From the NCBI GenBank assembly GCA_026003835.1, contig BPHZ01000007.1, positions 118,018 to 182,017 of the forward strand: a stretch of DNA of 64,000 nt. Reading direction: 5' to 3'. A program made the translations under genes and the position numbers. The DNA is from Herpetosiphonaceae bacterium (GTDB lineage: Bacteria; Chloroflexota; Chloroflexia; Chloroflexales; Herpetosiphonaceae). The notes under the pieces are model-generated. The model saw nothing but the letters and a program-made list of their open reading frames with translations. It was not told where the DNA came from and ran no database searches. Below, piece by piece: positions 8,629 through 18,045 of the stretch. Position 1 is the first letter of the stretch; the number at the start of each line of letters is the position of its first letter.

Positions 8629-10272
8629 TCAGCTAGCGACGGACTCCAGCGTCGATTCAGAAACGCAGAGCGGGAGGAGGACACTGAACGTGGACCCCTC
8701 CCCCTCGTGACTTTCAACCTCGATCGTGCCCTGGTGCAGGTTGACGATCTCCCTGACCAGGTAGAGCCCGATGCCCATGCCATTAATCTGCTGCCGGTTG
8801 ACATTCGCGGCGCGGAAGAAGCGGCTAAAAAGATTGGGTAGAGCGTCCGCGGGAATGCCGATGCCTTTGTCACGGATGCGCACGCAGGCATGGATGTCCC
8901 GTCTCTCAATGACAACTTCGATCGGGCCGCCCTGCGGGCTGTATTTAATGGCATTCTGCAACAAGTTATGCAGCACCTGTTCCAGCCGAAGTTCATCGCC
9001 CTCGACAACCAGCGGCTGATCTGTTCCAGCAAGCTGGAGAGTGTGGTACTCAAGCAGCGGCTGCATCTCCTCGACCGCGCGCCGTGTCAGCGCCGCAAGA
9101 TCTACCACTCCACGATCGATCGAGAACTGCTCCATCTGTAGACGCGATAGATCGAGTAACGAGATGAGCAGCCGGTGCAGACGATGCGCCTGTCCAATGA
9201 GGGCGCTCAGCGCCCGCTGGTTACGTGGATCGACGAAGCCCTCCCGCTCGGCGCGGCGCTGCAAAAGCTGCGCGTAGCCCAACAGGCTTGTGACAGGTGT
9301 TTTTAGCTCGTGAGAGGCAATCGAAAGAAAGCGATCGCGCATTTGCAGCGCCTCTTGAAGCTGCCCGATCAGCTTCTCGCGCTCCTCCCTGGCCCGTATC
9401 CGCTCCATGAACTGGCCGATCTGGCTTCCAATCGACTCCATCATCGCCAGCAGCTCAGAATCGGGCTGGCGTATCTCTCTACTCAAGAATTCCATCACGC
9501 CAAGGACTTGACCGCCGAGCAGGATCGGAAAGCCAAAAGCCCCACGAAAGCCTTCCCGTTTGGCGGCCTCACCCCGTAGGAAAACAGGATCCTTCTGTAC
9601 ATCGGCAATCCAGTAAGCCTCGCCGCTGGCCCAAATGCGGCCAGGTAATCCCGTGCCACGCACGAAGGTCAACTGTCGGCTGGAGTCCTCGAAGGATGTC
9701 GATTCACCGCCCGGCTGACGCCACACCTCGACGATACGCAGCGTATGCTGATCTTCGTTCACGCGCCAGAGGATACCCATCTGCCAGCCAAGGCACTCGC
9801 AGATTGCAGCCAGAATCTTTGGCGTTGCCTCCTCAAGTGTGACTGCCTCAGCCAGGGTGCGCGTGATTTCGTATGCTGCGGCAAGGCGGCGCTCCGCACT
9901 TTTGCCATCGGTCAGATCTCGCACAGCTGCCGTAAAATAGAGCTTGTCTCCGGCCCTGGTTTCCTGGATACGAATCTCTAATGGGAAGATCCTGCCATCC
10001 CTGTGCAGCCCCTCCAGCTCCAGCTTGCGCCCAAGCACCCGCGCTACGCCAGTCTCCAGGTAACGTTGCATCCCTGTAGTATGGCTCGCCCGATAGTTCG
10101 CGGGCATAAGCATTGTCAGTGGCCGGCCGATCAACTCTTCCTCGCTGTAGCCCCAAATCCGCTGTGCCTCGTCGTTGACCATGACGATGCTGCCAGCTGC
10201 GTCAACTGTCACAATTGCTTCCCCGACAGTCTCAAGAACTGCGCGGAGCAATAGTTCGTTCAGCTGAGTCAT
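8629..10272 (-). CDS. PAS-GAF sensor histidine kinase
   Basis: A 547-residue, apparently soluble sensor kinase. The PAS domain occupies about residues 8-130 (VDAAGSIVMVNDEAQRIWGY and a PAC segment), a GAF domain about 140-290, and the HisKA dimerisation helix carries the phospho-accepting His near 320 in SIASHELKTP. The HATPase domain has an N box (NLLQNAIKYSP), G1 (DKGIGIP), F box and G2 (GMGIGLYLV). There is no transmembrane segment, so it probably senses an internal signal. No response regulator gene is adjacent. Start at 10272; a GTG one codon earlier is also possible. Confidence 0.92.
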   Translation of the reverse strand: MTQLNELLLRAVLETVGEAIVTVDAAGSIVMVNDEAQRIWGYSEEELIGRPLTMLMPANYRASHTTGMQRYLETGVARVLGRKLELEGLHRDGRIFPLEIRIQETRAGDKLYFTAAVRDLTDGKSAERRLAAAYEITRTLAEAVTLEEATPKILAAICECLGWQMGILWRVNEDQHTLRIVEVWRQPGGESTSFEDSSRQLTFVRGTGLPGRIWASGEAYWIADVQKDPVFLRGEAAKREGFRGAFGFPILLGGQVLGVMEFLSREIRQPDSELLAMMESIGSQIGQFMERIRAREEREKLIGQLQEALQMRDRFLSIASHELKTPVTSLLGYAQLLQRRAEREGFVDPRNQRALSALIGQAHRLHRLLISLLDLSRLQMEQFSIDRGVVDLAALTRRAVEEMQPLLEYHTLQLAGTDQPLVVEGDELRLEQVLHNLLQNAIKYSPQGGPIEVVIERRDIHACVRIRDKGIGIPADALPNLFSRFFRAANVNRQQINGMGIGLYLVREIVNLHQGTIEVESHEGEGSTFSVLLPLCVSESTLESVAS

Positions 10273-10598
10273 CACGTTCTACTTCTCTTCTCTAACCCAC
10301 GATAAAAAACTGTTCCGCTGCCACCTACTGCGGATCGGCGTAGTCGGCTGGAATGCTGTTTCCGCTCTCCTCAAGTTGAATGACGTCCTGCTGAACTTTT
10401 GAAGTAGTTGACATAGGATTATACCGCATTTCTGTTTGACCAGCGTTACACAAGAGCACGAAACTTGCTCGTCTGATTGGCGATCATGGGTGTACAAGTC
10501 GTTCTGATGATCTATCTGCGCAAGCCGCTTCAGGCAGCAGAGGCAGTTCATTGCTTGCCAATCGTGCAAACTTAAGGTAGTCTTGGGAGGGGGATGCA
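10273..10598. other. Intergenic region, divergent promoters presumed
   Basis: About 325 bases between the divergent histidine kinase and nhaA. A TTGACA hexamer at 10408-10413 is present, but no well-placed -10 element follows. I see no gene, clear hairpin or riboswitch here. Confidence 0.4.
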
Positions 10599-11957
10599 AT
10601 GACGACGAGACTAACACACGCTGTAAGGCGTGTGCCAATTAAATATATGGTGCGGCGCTTCAATGAGTTTGTGGAGCTGGAAGCGGCAGGAGGCGTGCTG
10701 CTGCTCGCCAGCACTGTTGTAGCGCTGTTATGGGCGAACTCTCCATGGGTATCCAGCTACGTCAATCTCTGGCAGACCACGATGACCCTGCAGGTTGGCG
10801 CATTCGAGATCTCAAAGCCGCTGCTGTTATGGATTAACGATGGGCTGATGGCGATCTTTTTCTTTGTCGTCGGCCTTGAAATCAAGCGCGAGGTGCTGAT
10901 CGGCGAGCTGGCGACGCCCCGCCAGGCAGTGCTGCCGATCGCCGGCGCAATTGGCGGCATGCTCGTACCCGCGGCGCTCTACATGCTTATCAATCTGGGT
11001 GGGCCGGGAGCGACAGGCTGGGCGATTCCGATGGCGACAGATATCGCCTTCGCCCTAGGCGTGCTGGCGCTCCTGGGCAATCGTGTCCCGCTGTCGCTCA
11101 AGATATTTCTCACTGCGCTGGCGATCGTCGACGATCTTGGTGCGGTGATGGTGATTGCGCTCTTCTACACCGCCGAGATTGCGTGGTCGTACCTGGCGAT
11201 GGGCATGGGGTTTCTGTTGATCCTGCTGCTCGTCAACAGGCTTGGTGTGCGCTCCCTATTGATCTACGCCGTGCTTGGCGTGGGGCTGTGGGTTGTGTTC
11301 CTTAAGTCTGGGGTTCACGCGACGGTTGCCGGCGTGCTGTTGGCGCTGACCATTCCGGCGCGGGCGCGCATCAACCCTCACGCCTTTGTGGAGCGCAGCA
11401 GAACCGTTCTTGAGGATTTCGAGCGCAGCACCGACCCCGATGAGAGCGTGCTGACCAATGAGCCTCAACAGGCGGCGATCCAGGAGCTGGAAGAGATGTG
11501 CACCGATGTTGAATCTCCGCTGCAGCGGCTCGAACACGCGCTGCATCCATGGACGGCCTTCTTTATTATGCCTGTCTTCGCGCTGGCCAATGCCGGCGTC
11601 GCCTTTGAGGCCAACCTGGTCGAGGCGCTGACCCAGCCGGTGACGCTTGGTATTATCCTGGGTTTGAGCATTGGCAAACCACTTGGGATTACACTGCTGT
11701 CGTGGCTGGCCGTCCGCAGCGGCCTCGCCGTCAAGCCGGAGGATGTCTCATGGCTCCAGCTTCACGGTGCCGGCTGGATATGCGGCATCGGCTTCACCAT
11801 GGCCCTTTTCATTGCCACTCTTGCCTTTGGAGCAACGCCACTGCTGGCGGAGGCAAAGATAGGCATCCTGTTTGCATCGTTGATTGCGGGGATCGTCGGC
11901 TGGATCCTGCTCAGCAGAGGCCAGCCCGGTCCCGAGATCCCGGCCCATAGGAGCTGA
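10599..11957 (+). CDS. nhaA: Na+/H+ antiporter NhaA
   Basis: A 452-residue inner-membrane antiporter that exchanges Na+ (or Li+) for H+. The family core is intact: FNEFVELEAAGG at the start, MATDIAFALGVL with an Asp near residue 147, and the essential Asp pair in ALAIVDDLGAVMVIALFYT near 177-178. About twelve hydrophobic segments are visible. A charged insertion of roughly 60 residues (near 265-320, DEPQQAA to CTDVESPLQRLEH) separates the two halves, as in the longer actinobacterial/chloroflexal NhaA type. Start follows GGGAGGGGG. The next gene begins 7 bases after the stop, suggesting co-transcription. Confidence 0.95.
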   Translation: MTTRLTHAVRRVPIKYMVRRFNEFVELEAAGGVLLLASTVVALLWANSPWVSSYVNLWQTTMTLQVGAFEISKPLLLWINDGLMAIFFFVVGLEIKREVLIGELATPRQAVLPIAGAIGGMLVPAALYMLINLGGPGATGWAIPMATDIAFALGVLALLGNRVPLSLKIFLTALAIVDDLGAVMVIALFYTAEIAWSYLAMGMGFLLILLLVNRLGVRSLLIYAVLGVGLWVVFLKSGVHATVAGVLLALTIPARARINPHAFVERSRTVLEDFERSTDPDESVLTNEPQQAAIQELEEMCTDVESPLQRLEHALHPWTAFFIMPVFALANAGVAFEANLVEALTQPVTLGIILGLSIGKPLGITLLSWLAVRSGLAVKPEDVSWLQLHGAGWICGIGFTMALFIATLAFGATPLLAEAKIGILFASLIAGIVGWILLSRGQPGPEIPAHRS

Positions 11958-11964
11958 TGCGGCT

Positions 11965-13095
11965 ATGCACGAAACCTCAATAGTGATCGTCGGCGGCGGA
12001 GCGGCTGGTCTCTCAACAGCAGGTGCGCTGAAGCAGCGTGGGCTCAGCGCGGTGGTGTTAGACAAAGACGAGTGTATCGGCGGCACCTGGGCACGGCGCT
12101 ATGATCGCCTGCGCCTGCATACCCTGCGGCGCTTCTCAGGGCTCGCTCATCACCCCCTGCCTAAGAGCTATCCTCGCTATGTTCCCAAAGATCTCTTCGC
12201 CCAGTATTTGCAGGACTACGCCCGGCATTTTGAGCTGGATATTCGCCTGCGCTGCAATGTTGAGCGTATCTCCAGAGAGCATGATGCAGCGGGCTCGCCA
12301 TGGATCGTCGAGAGTAGCGGCGGCCCCTGGCGCTGTAAGGTCGTAGTAATCGCCAGCGGTCAGTACAGCAAGCCGGTTATGCCATCGTGGCCGGGGGTGG
12401 ATACCTATCGGGGCAGACTGCTCCACTCAGCCGACTATCGGAGTGGCCGGGAGTACGCTGGGAAGCGGACGCTCGTGATCGGCGCCGGTAACAGCGGCAC
12501 CGAGATCGCGACCGACCTGGTTGAGCAGGGCGCCGCGGCGGTGGCGATCAGTGTCAGGACGCCGCCAACAGTCGTGCCCCGCGACCTGTTGGGCATTCCA
12601 GTGCAGCTATCCGGCATCCTGCTGTCGGCGCTGCCGCCGCGCTGGGCCGATCGCCTCGGTACGAACTTGTCGCGGCTTGTGATCGGCGATCTCTCGCGCT
12701 ACGGCCTGGCAGCTCCAGGCTGGCATCCTTTCTCAGCCCGCCGCATTCCAACCATCGACGTCGGCTTTGTCCGCGAACTCAAGCGCGGACGCGTGCAGAT
12801 TCGCCCACCGGTGGCACGCTTCACCCCAGAGGGTGTGGTCTACGACGACGGGCGCGAGGAATCCGTTGACGCCGTGATCGCTGCGACTGGCTTTACCAGT
12901 GGGCTTAAAAAGCTGCTTGATCTCCCTGGGCTGCTCGACGAGCATGGCTACCCGCTCTACTCGCCTGGACGGCCCACGCCCTATCCTGGCCTGTTCTTTA
13001 TGGGCTACACCTACAGCCTGCGTGGTCATCTCTACGAGGTCAACTGCGATTCGCGCCGGCTGGCGAAGATCATCGCGCGCTACCTCGCCGGCTGA
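11965..13095 (+). CDS. Flavin-containing monooxygenase-like NAD(P)/FAD oxidoreductase
   Basis: A 376-residue flavoprotein. The FAD-binding Rossmann motif GGGAAG is at residues 10-15 and the NAD(P)H-binding motif GAGNSG near 173-178. IGGTWARRYDRLRLHT follows the first motif, and the ATGFTSGL signature lies near the C terminus, as in small FMO/YUCCA-like enzymes that oxygenate N- or S-containing substrates. The ATG at 11965 has AGGAG about 15 bases upstream and starts 7 bases after nhaA, so translation may be coupled. Substrate unknown. Confidence 0.88.
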   Translation: MHETSIVIVGGGAAGLSTAGALKQRGLSAVVLDKDECIGGTWARRYDRLRLHTLRRFSGLAHHPLPKSYPRYVPKDLFAQYLQDYARHFELDIRLRCNVERISREHDAAGSPWIVESSGGPWRCKVVVIASGQYSKPVMPSWPGVDTYRGRLLHSADYRSGREYAGKRTLVIGAGNSGTEIATDLVEQGAAAVAISVRTPPTVVPRDLLGIPVQLSGILLSALPPRWADRLGTNLSRLVIGDLSRYGLAAPGWHPFSARRIPTIDVGFVRELKRGRVQIRPPVARFTPEGVVYDDGREESVDAVIAATGFTSGLKKLLDLPGLLDEHGYPLYSPGRPTPYPGLFFMGYTYSLRGHLYEVNCDSRRLAKIIARYLAG

Positions 13096-13102
13096 TGCCG
13101 CG

Positions 13103-13822
13103 CTACTCCGTGCGCTCATCGCGGCCTGTGCGCCTGCCCGACAGCAGCAGCAGGGCGCGACGCCAGATCGACTGTTCTTCAGGTGTCAGCGTCTCATGCT
13201 TGAACCGATAGTCATGCTTGCGGGTGAACTCATCGAGAACATCGCACAAGTGCCCCCAGACCTTGCGCTGATGACTCAGCAGGAGCCGTGCGACCGCCGC
13301 GGGTGGTGATTGGTCCAGCGCAAGCGCCAGGTGTGGCAGGCACAGGCCGTCCGAGTGTGTGTAGGTCTCCGCGAAGGTTCGATCTGCCAGGTGAGCCAGG
13401 AGTGTGCTGAGGTAAAGTCTGGTCTGCTCATTCAGATGGGCGCAGGCGGGACACAGCGCCTGTGGCCGCAGAAGAGCGGCGACGCCGCGGACGGTAGCGC
13501 CCTTGAACATGTCGCTGAGCCATGTTCGTGGCTGCTCGGCAGCCTCCAGGCTGCGCTCCTGCTCCAGGAGCCTGCCCAACAGCGAGCGGACGATAATCGC
13601 TGCGCCTAGCGGCGCGCCCTCGACGGAGGCAAAGGATCGGGCGTGTGCTGCGCAGAAGCCGCGGGATTGCTGGAGCTGCTGGCGGCGTCGGAGATCGTTA
13701 ATCTGCTCGTAGAGCAGGGTTGCGAAGAAACGCTGCTCATCTCGCTCAAGGAGCTTGCAAATCGCGCAGCCTTTTTGTTCCGCCGCCGCCTGGAGATCCG
13801 CTGCCAATCGTGTGGTGATCAC
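13103..13822 (-). CDS. DUF6062-like cysteine-rich protein
   Basis: A 239-residue protein of unknown function resembling the family known to me as DUF6062 (assignment from memory). Four Cys/His clusters are spaced through it: GCAICKLL near the N terminus, GFCAAHA, CPACAHL and GLCLPHL. These suggest metal or cluster binding. The GTG at 13822 was chosen because GGAGG lies seven bases upstream; a TTG 24 bases earlier has no such site. It is convergent with the flavoprotein gene, only eight bases separating the ends. Confidence 0.7.
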   Translation of the reverse strand: MITTRLAADLQAAAEQKGCAICKLLERDEQRFFATLLYEQINDLRRRQQLQQSRGFCAAHARSFASVEGAPLGAAIIVRSLLGRLLEQERSLEAAEQPRTWLSDMFKGATVRGVAALLRPQALCPACAHLNEQTRLYLSTLLAHLADRTFAETYTHSDGLCLPHLALALDQSPPAAVARLLLSHQRKVWGHLCDVLDEFTRKHDYRFKHETLTPEEQSIWRRALLLLSGRRTGRDERTE

Positions 13823-13914
13823 TGCGCATCCTCCAATCCAATGCAAAGCGGTTGATCGCAGCCGCGCCTCTCTCTATTACATATTATAGTAGAGGATTTC
13901 CTTACCGACGACCG

Positions 13915-13935
13915 GTTATAATGCTCGTTATAATG
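13915..13935 (+). promoter_or_regulatory. Tandem TATAAT -10 boxes
   Basis: The nonamer GTTATAATG occurs twice (13915-13923 and 13927-13935) with TATAAT at 13917-13922 and 13929-13934, 12 bases apart, in an AT-rich patch 24 to 41 bases before the ATG at 13958. Neither box has a convincing -35 hexamer. Two alternative start sites or a repeated operator half-site are both possible. Confidence 0.5.
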
Positions 13936-13957
13936 AATTCTGATAGGAGGTTTCTCT

Positions 13958-14182
13958 ATGACAGAACCACATGAGCACGATATTGAGAAGGTCTACTCGA
14001 CCAAAGACTTTGTAGCGAAGCTGCGGCGGCTGGCCGACGCCCTGGAGCGGGGCGAGTCGTTCTCGATCCAGGTCGCGGGGAAGCGCATTAATGTGCCTGC
14101 TACGGCCAATATTAGTATCGAGTACGAGCGGGAGGACAACGAGGAGGAGTTAGAGTTTCAGCTCAAGTGGCAGCGCGGCTAG
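13958..14182 (+). CDS. amphi-Trp domain-containing small protein
   Basis: A 74-residue acidic protein matching the amphi-Trp domain family: KDFVAKLRRLADALERGESF, a central VPATANISIEYE strand, and the closing ELEFQLKWQR with the diagnostic Trp. The family is common in Archaea and Chloroflexi; its function is unknown. A perfect AGGAGG ribosome site and two TATAAT boxes upstream suggest good expression. It is monocistronic and convergent with the peptidase gene. Confidence 0.85.
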   Translation: MTEPHEHDIEKVYSTKDFVAKLRRLADALERGESFSIQVAGKRINVPATANISIEYEREDNEEELEFQLKWQRG

Positions 14183-14224
14183 CGCGCCGGTAGCCGGCCA
14201 GGCTATCGCCGCAATCTCCTGTTT

Positions 14225-14252
14225 CCAGGCGGGGCGTACGCGCCCTGCCTGG
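14225..14252. terminator. Strong hairpin between convergent genes
   Basis: A 12-bp stem with one G-T wobble and the loop TACG (CCAGGCGGGGCG / CGCCCTGCCTGG) sits between the amphi-Trp gene and the stop of the peptidase. No T tract is present on either side, so it may act as a transcript-end stabiliser or a factor-assisted bidirectional terminator. Confidence 0.55.
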
Positions 14253-14253
14253 G

Positions 14254-16020
14254 CTACTCACCCGTTACCCAGCGTCGAAACAGCTCATCCAAGTCGCGCC
14301 TGCTGGTCTCTTCGAGGATCTGCTGAAAGCTGGTTGTTGTAGCGATACCGTAGCGATGCTGCTCGTAGTAGCGCCGGAGCGCGGAGAAAAAATGCTCATC
14401 GCCCAGCTCATCGCGGAGCAGCCGCAGAAAGACAGCGCCTTTGCCATAGACTGTCCGGTAGTAAACGTTGAAGCTGGGATAGCGATCGATCGCCAGTCCA
14501 ACAGGCAGATCGCCATCGGCTTGCGCCTGGCGATAGCGCGCCAGAACTTCGCGCTCCCAGTGCTCAGCAGCAACAGCCTCACCCTCGACATCTTCGGCGT
14601 AGATGATCGCGCTATACTGAGCAAAGGCCTCGTCGAGCCAGGCCTCGCGCAAAATATCATTGCCGACGATCCCATACCACCACTGATGAGCGACCTCGTG
14701 AGCCGTCACATAGCGTGCCCTTGCATCGATTTGACCATCGACATAAAGCAGGATTATACCGGGGTATTCATCGCCGGCGTCAAACGAGAGCGGCATAAGA
14801 TGGATATCCAGTTCGTTGAACGGATAGGGGCCAAAGCGCTGCTCGAAATCCGCCAGGGCGGCGGCGGCAACACGCGCCACCTGGCCGCCATCCAACCTGC
14901 TATCGCGTGCCCTGTAGACACGTACGGCCACATCGCCGGCCATCTCCTGGCCGACGCTAAACTCTCCCATACTAATGGCAAAATTGCGTATGGGGCCGCT
15001 CCGCACGACGTAGGTCGTTGTGCCGTCGCCCTGCTCGTGCCTGGCGATCAGCGTGCCCGCTCCGATGATCGTCATCTGTGCAGGAACGGTGATCTCCGCC
15101 GCATAGAGCGCGCTCTCGGAATAAACCTTGTCGGCAAAGCTGGTGACGTCCAGCCGCCAGCCGTCGCCGTCATAAACGGCCAGCATTGGGTAGTAGGATG
15201 GCAGCGGCCATGTGCCGTCGTCCCAGGGCTCAATCGTCGCAGAAAACTCGACGTGCAATGTTGTGGATTCGCCGGGGAGCAGCGGCCGCGGCAGTGGCAG
15301 CAGGACCGCCGTGCGTTCTGCGGCATAGTGCGCCCCAACGGGTAAACCATCGACCGCAGCACCGGTTATATCCATCCGCATATCACCGCCGTCGCCAAAG
15401 ACATCGCGCGGAAAGTTGGGGTAGAGCCGCAGCGCAAGCTCCTCAAGCTGCACGCCGGTGCGGTTAGGGTATAGAATCGCTACACTACCGGCGAGACGGC
15501 GCTGATCGGGATCGATGCGGATGCGCAGTGTGTAACGAGGCAGATCCACGGCAGCCGCGATATCGCTTGCGAAGGCAGGGCGCATCGCGGCGATAAACTC
15601 GTCGAGGGCAACCGGCAGAGCATCTCCCGGCGTTGCAGTTGGACTCGGCTCAGGCGACACAGCCTGCACCGGCATTGTCGTTGGAGCAGGTGTTGTCGTA
15701 GGATCCGCCACCTGGGTCGGCGTCTTGCCCGGCCGGGAGGTCGCCGCTGCACGCGCCGCAGTCGGAGAGCCGGGTTGCACATCTGCCGCAGAGGTGGTAG
15801 CTGATGGCCGTGCTGCCTGTGGCGCGGCTGTGGCTACGCTGGTTGGCGGCGACAAAGCGGTAATGGTTGCCGGCTGCTGTTGCCCACCGGCTGTGCAGCC
15901 CGCGAAGAACGTGCAGATGAGCGCGACGAGGGCTGTCGTACGAGATACGAACGTGAACAACGCAGCAGCACGCGCTGTCCCGCGGTACTTATGGGGTCGA
16001 AGCCCCCTCGTGTTGGACAT
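14254..16020 (-). CDS. M1-family (gluzincin) metallopeptidase lipoprotein
   Basis: A 588-residue exported peptidase. The N terminus has a basic region, a hydrophobic segment and the lipobox-like FFAGC, so it should be a lipoprotein. A Ser/Thr/Pro/Ala-rich linker (about 50-125) leads to the M1-like N-terminal beta domain. The zinc motif HEVAHQWW is near residue 441, with the third ligand Glu about 20 residues later in LDEAFAQY. NFAISMGEF occupies the place of the substrate-binding GxMEN motif in classical M1 enzymes and is degenerate. The start at 16020 gives a sensible signal sequence. Confidence 0.88.
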   Translation of the reverse strand: MSNTRGLRPHKYRGTARAAALFTFVSRTTALVALICTFFAGCTAGGQQQPATITALSPPTSVATAAPQAARPSATTSAADVQPGSPTAARAAATSRPGKTPTQVADPTTTPAPTTMPVQAVSPEPSPTATPGDALPVALDEFIAAMRPAFASDIAAAVDLPRYTLRIRIDPDQRRLAGSVAILYPNRTGVQLEELALRLYPNFPRDVFGDGGDMRMDITGAAVDGLPVGAHYAAERTAVLLPLPRPLLPGESTTLHVEFSATIEPWDDGTWPLPSYYPMLAVYDGDGWRLDVTSFADKVYSESALYAAEITVPAQMTIIGAGTLIARHEQGDGTTTYVVRSGPIRNFAISMGEFSVGQEMAGDVAVRVYRARDSRLDGGQVARVAAAALADFEQRFGPYPFNELDIHLMPLSFDAGDEYPGIILLYVDGQIDARARYVTAHEVAHQWWYGIVGNDILREAWLDEAFAQYSAIIYAEDVEGEAVAAEHWEREVLARYRQAQADGDLPVGLAIDRYPSFNVYYRTVYGKGAVFLRLLRDELGDEHFFSALRRYYEQHRYGIATTTSFQQILEETSRRDLDELFRRWVTGE

Positions 16021-16096
16021 GTCCCTGCTCTTCTCTATAAAAAAAGTGGCATATGCCAGACAGCTGGTCAGCATACGCCACTCATGCCCGGCAGCA

Positions 16097-17731
16097 CTAC
16101 CGAATGCTATAACTGCTCAGAATGTGGTTGAAGATATCAGTATATTCGCTGCTCTTCGTGGTCTCGACCATCATCAGCAGCATATAGAGCTTGGTCCCAT
16201 GCTGCTCAACCCAGACCGATCCCGTAAGCTCAGTCTGCTCCTCGATACGGAAATCAATTCGTGTACTTCCATCAGCCTGAGGTACGCGATCTTCCTCGAC
16301 ATAGCCGTCCCCAAAGCCATCGGCCAGGCTCTCCGATGCGATATCGACCAACTGATCCTGGCTGAGCGTACCGCCAATATCCGAGTAGGTCACCTGGACA
16401 AGCGCCTCTTCGTTGGGTGCCAGAAACTGAACGTTCGGCGGCTCCTCATTGACCGTCCAATCCTCCGGATAGTCGATGGTGTAGTCTCCCTCGCTGGCGT
16501 GATAGGTGTTAAAGACGACCTCTGAACCCACCGGCCCCCGTACGGTCGTCGGCTCAGCGGCAGGTCGCCGGTCGCCGCCGCCGGCAACACTGGTAGGCGT
16601 GGTGCGCGCCGAGGGACCGGGCGAGTCGGACGATCCGAAGAGCGTAACCAGCGCGATCAGGATCAGCAAGACCCCGCCAATGCCAAGAAAGATCGGCAGC
16701 TTGTTCTTCTTATGCGGCTGCTGCACGGGGTAAGGCGTCTGGAAGGGCGGCTGCGGCTGCTGCACCGGATATGTTGGATGCTGCGGCTGCGGCATCGGGT
16801 AGGGCGGCTGGGGCGGCTGCTGCACCGGATATGTTGGATGCTGCGACTGCGGCATCGGGTAGGGCGTCTGCGGCCGCTGCCCTGCCGGCGGCGCCACCAC
16901 ATAGGTCGCCGCATCCCCCTGCGCCGCCGCCCGCAGCGCGCTGACAAACTCCCCCGCCGTGGCAAAGCGCTCTTCCGCGCGCGGCGCCATCGCCCGCGCC
17001 AGCACCCCTGCCACCCCCGGCGGCAGATCGCCCCGCACCGTGCGGATATCCGGCACCGGCTCGCTCAGCTTGCGGTAGATCACCATCGCCGGCGTCGGCG
17101 CCGCGTAGGGCACCTGTCCCGAGAGCATCTGGTAGGCCACCACGCCCAGCGCATAGACATCGGCGCGGCGGTCGATGGGCAGGCCCTGGATCTGCTCGGG
17201 GGCCATAAACTCGGGCGTGCCGATGATCGTACCGGTGCGGGTCTTGAAATCGCCGCTGTCGCTCTTGGCGATGCCGAAGTCGGTCAGGTAGACGTGGCGG
17301 TTCTCAATCATCAGATTGCTGGGCTTGATGTCGCGATGGATGATGCCGGCCTGGTGGGCGGCGTCGAGGGCGGCGGCGGCCTGCGCCAGCAGCTCGATGG
17401 TCTCCTGGAGCGGCAGCGGGCCGCGCTCGGCGATGCGCTTGGCCAGGTCCTGGCCGTTGATGTAGCGCATCGCCAGAAAGGAGAAGCCCTCGATCTCGCC
17501 GGCCTCGTAGATGGGCACGATATGCGGATGTTCGAGGGCGGCGACGGCCTGGCCTTCGCGCAGAAAGCGCGCGGCAAAGTCGCTATCGCGGGCCAGCTCA
17601 GGCGGCAGGATCTTGAGGGCGACGGTGCGGTTGAGGTAGCGGTGGGTGGCGCGGTAGACGGCGCCCATGCCGCCTTCGCCCAGCTTCTCGGTGATGTCGT
17701 AGGGCCCCAAGGTGCGGCCGGTCAAGTCCAT
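16097..17731 (-). CDS. PknB-like Ser/Thr kinase with TM and extracellular domain
   Basis: A 544-residue receptor kinase. The kinase domain (about 10-270) has GEGGMGAVY, the VALK lysine, HRDIKPSNLM, DFGIAK and APEQ motifs, so it should be active. A Pro/Gln/Tyr-rich juxtamembrane region (about 285-340) contains an internal DNA duplication. One TM segment (LPIFLGIGGVLLILIALVTLF) is near 341-362. The external part carries a PsbP/Mog1-like domain (YTIDYPEDWTVNEEPPNVQF) instead of PASTA repeats, suggesting a non-peptidoglycan ligand. GGAGG lies 12 bases upstream of the start. Confidence 0.92.
   Translation of the reverse strand: MDLTGRTLGPYDITEKLGEGGMGAVYRATHRYLNRTVALKILPPELARDSDFAARFLREGQAVAALEHPHIVPIYEAGEIEGFSFLAMRYINGQDLAKRIAERGPLPLQETIELLAQAAAALDAAHQAGIIHRDIKPSNLMIENRHVYLTDFGIAKSDSGDFKTRTGTIIGTPEFMAPEQIQGLPIDRRADVYALGVVAYQMLSGQVPYAAPTPAMVIYRKLSEPVPDIRTVRGDLPPGVAGVLARAMAPRAEERFATAGEFVSALRAAAQGDAATYVVAPPAGQRPQTPYPMPQSQHPTYPVQQPPQPPYPMPQPQHPTYPVQQPQPPFQTPYPVQQPHKKNKLPIFLGIGGVLLILIALVTLFGSSDSPGPSARTTPTSVAGGGDRRPAAEPTTVRGPVGSEVVFNTYHASEGDYTIDYPEDWTVNEEPPNVQFLAPNEEALVQVTYSDIGGTLSQDQLVDIASESLADGFGDGYVEEDRVPQADGSTRIDFRIEEQTELTGSVWVEQHGTKLYMLLMMVETTKSSEYTDIFNHILSSYSIR
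16754..16866. repeat. 53-bp direct repeat, 60-bp period, inside the kinase gene
   Basis: Positions 16754-16806 and 16814-16866 are identical except for one base near 16785/16845. They encode the duplicated Pro/Gln-rich YPMPQ-QHPTYPVQQ unit of the kinase juxtamembrane segment. A third, diverged partial unit follows. This is a recent in-gene duplication. Confidence 0.85.
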
Positions 17732-18045
17732 AGTCGGCGATTCCTCCAGGTGTGGCTATGCTTACTTCGCCCGGGGTCCGGGTAGCACATTGTCCCCGGA
17801 AAAGACGGGCACATATTACTACTGAGGTGATTGATTGTGTGTCGCCTATTGTACGCGATTGCGGCGGTTTTGTCGAAGACATGTTCTCAACATGTTGCGG
17901 CGATGGGAAGGCGTGCTCATGAAGCGCGAAGCAGGGACGATGTTAATATTCCTCTTACCTGACGCTTGTACTTTTCCAATGCTTGGCGTGACATAATGGC
18001 ATATAGCATGCAGTTAATGTTCTTGTGGAGAAGAAGGGGTATTGA
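17732..18045. other. Intergenic region upstream of lon and the kinase gene
   Basis: About 310 bases between divergent genes. A palindrome ACATGTT-CTC-AACATGT at 17879-17895 (7-bp arms, 3-base centre) looks like a repressor half-site pair. I found no CIRCE element and no unambiguous promoter pair near lon; a CATAAT at 17992 is a weak -10 candidate. Confidence 0.45.

Noticed and set aside
14356..15345. Long plus-strand frame (329 residues) inside the M1-type peptidase
   Set aside because: Antisense to a gene with an intact HEVAHQWW motif; its translation shows no domain and arises from GC-rich codon positions.
16712..17785. Plus-strand frame of 357 residues opposite the Ser/Thr kinase
   Set aside because: Arg/His/Leu-rich antisense product of the kinase gene, whose catalytic motifs are complete on the other strand.
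17992..18007. Heat-shock promoter or CIRCE operator before lon
   Set aside because: No TTAGCACTC-N9-GAGTGCTAA element and no -35/-10 pair with acceptable spacing could be found.
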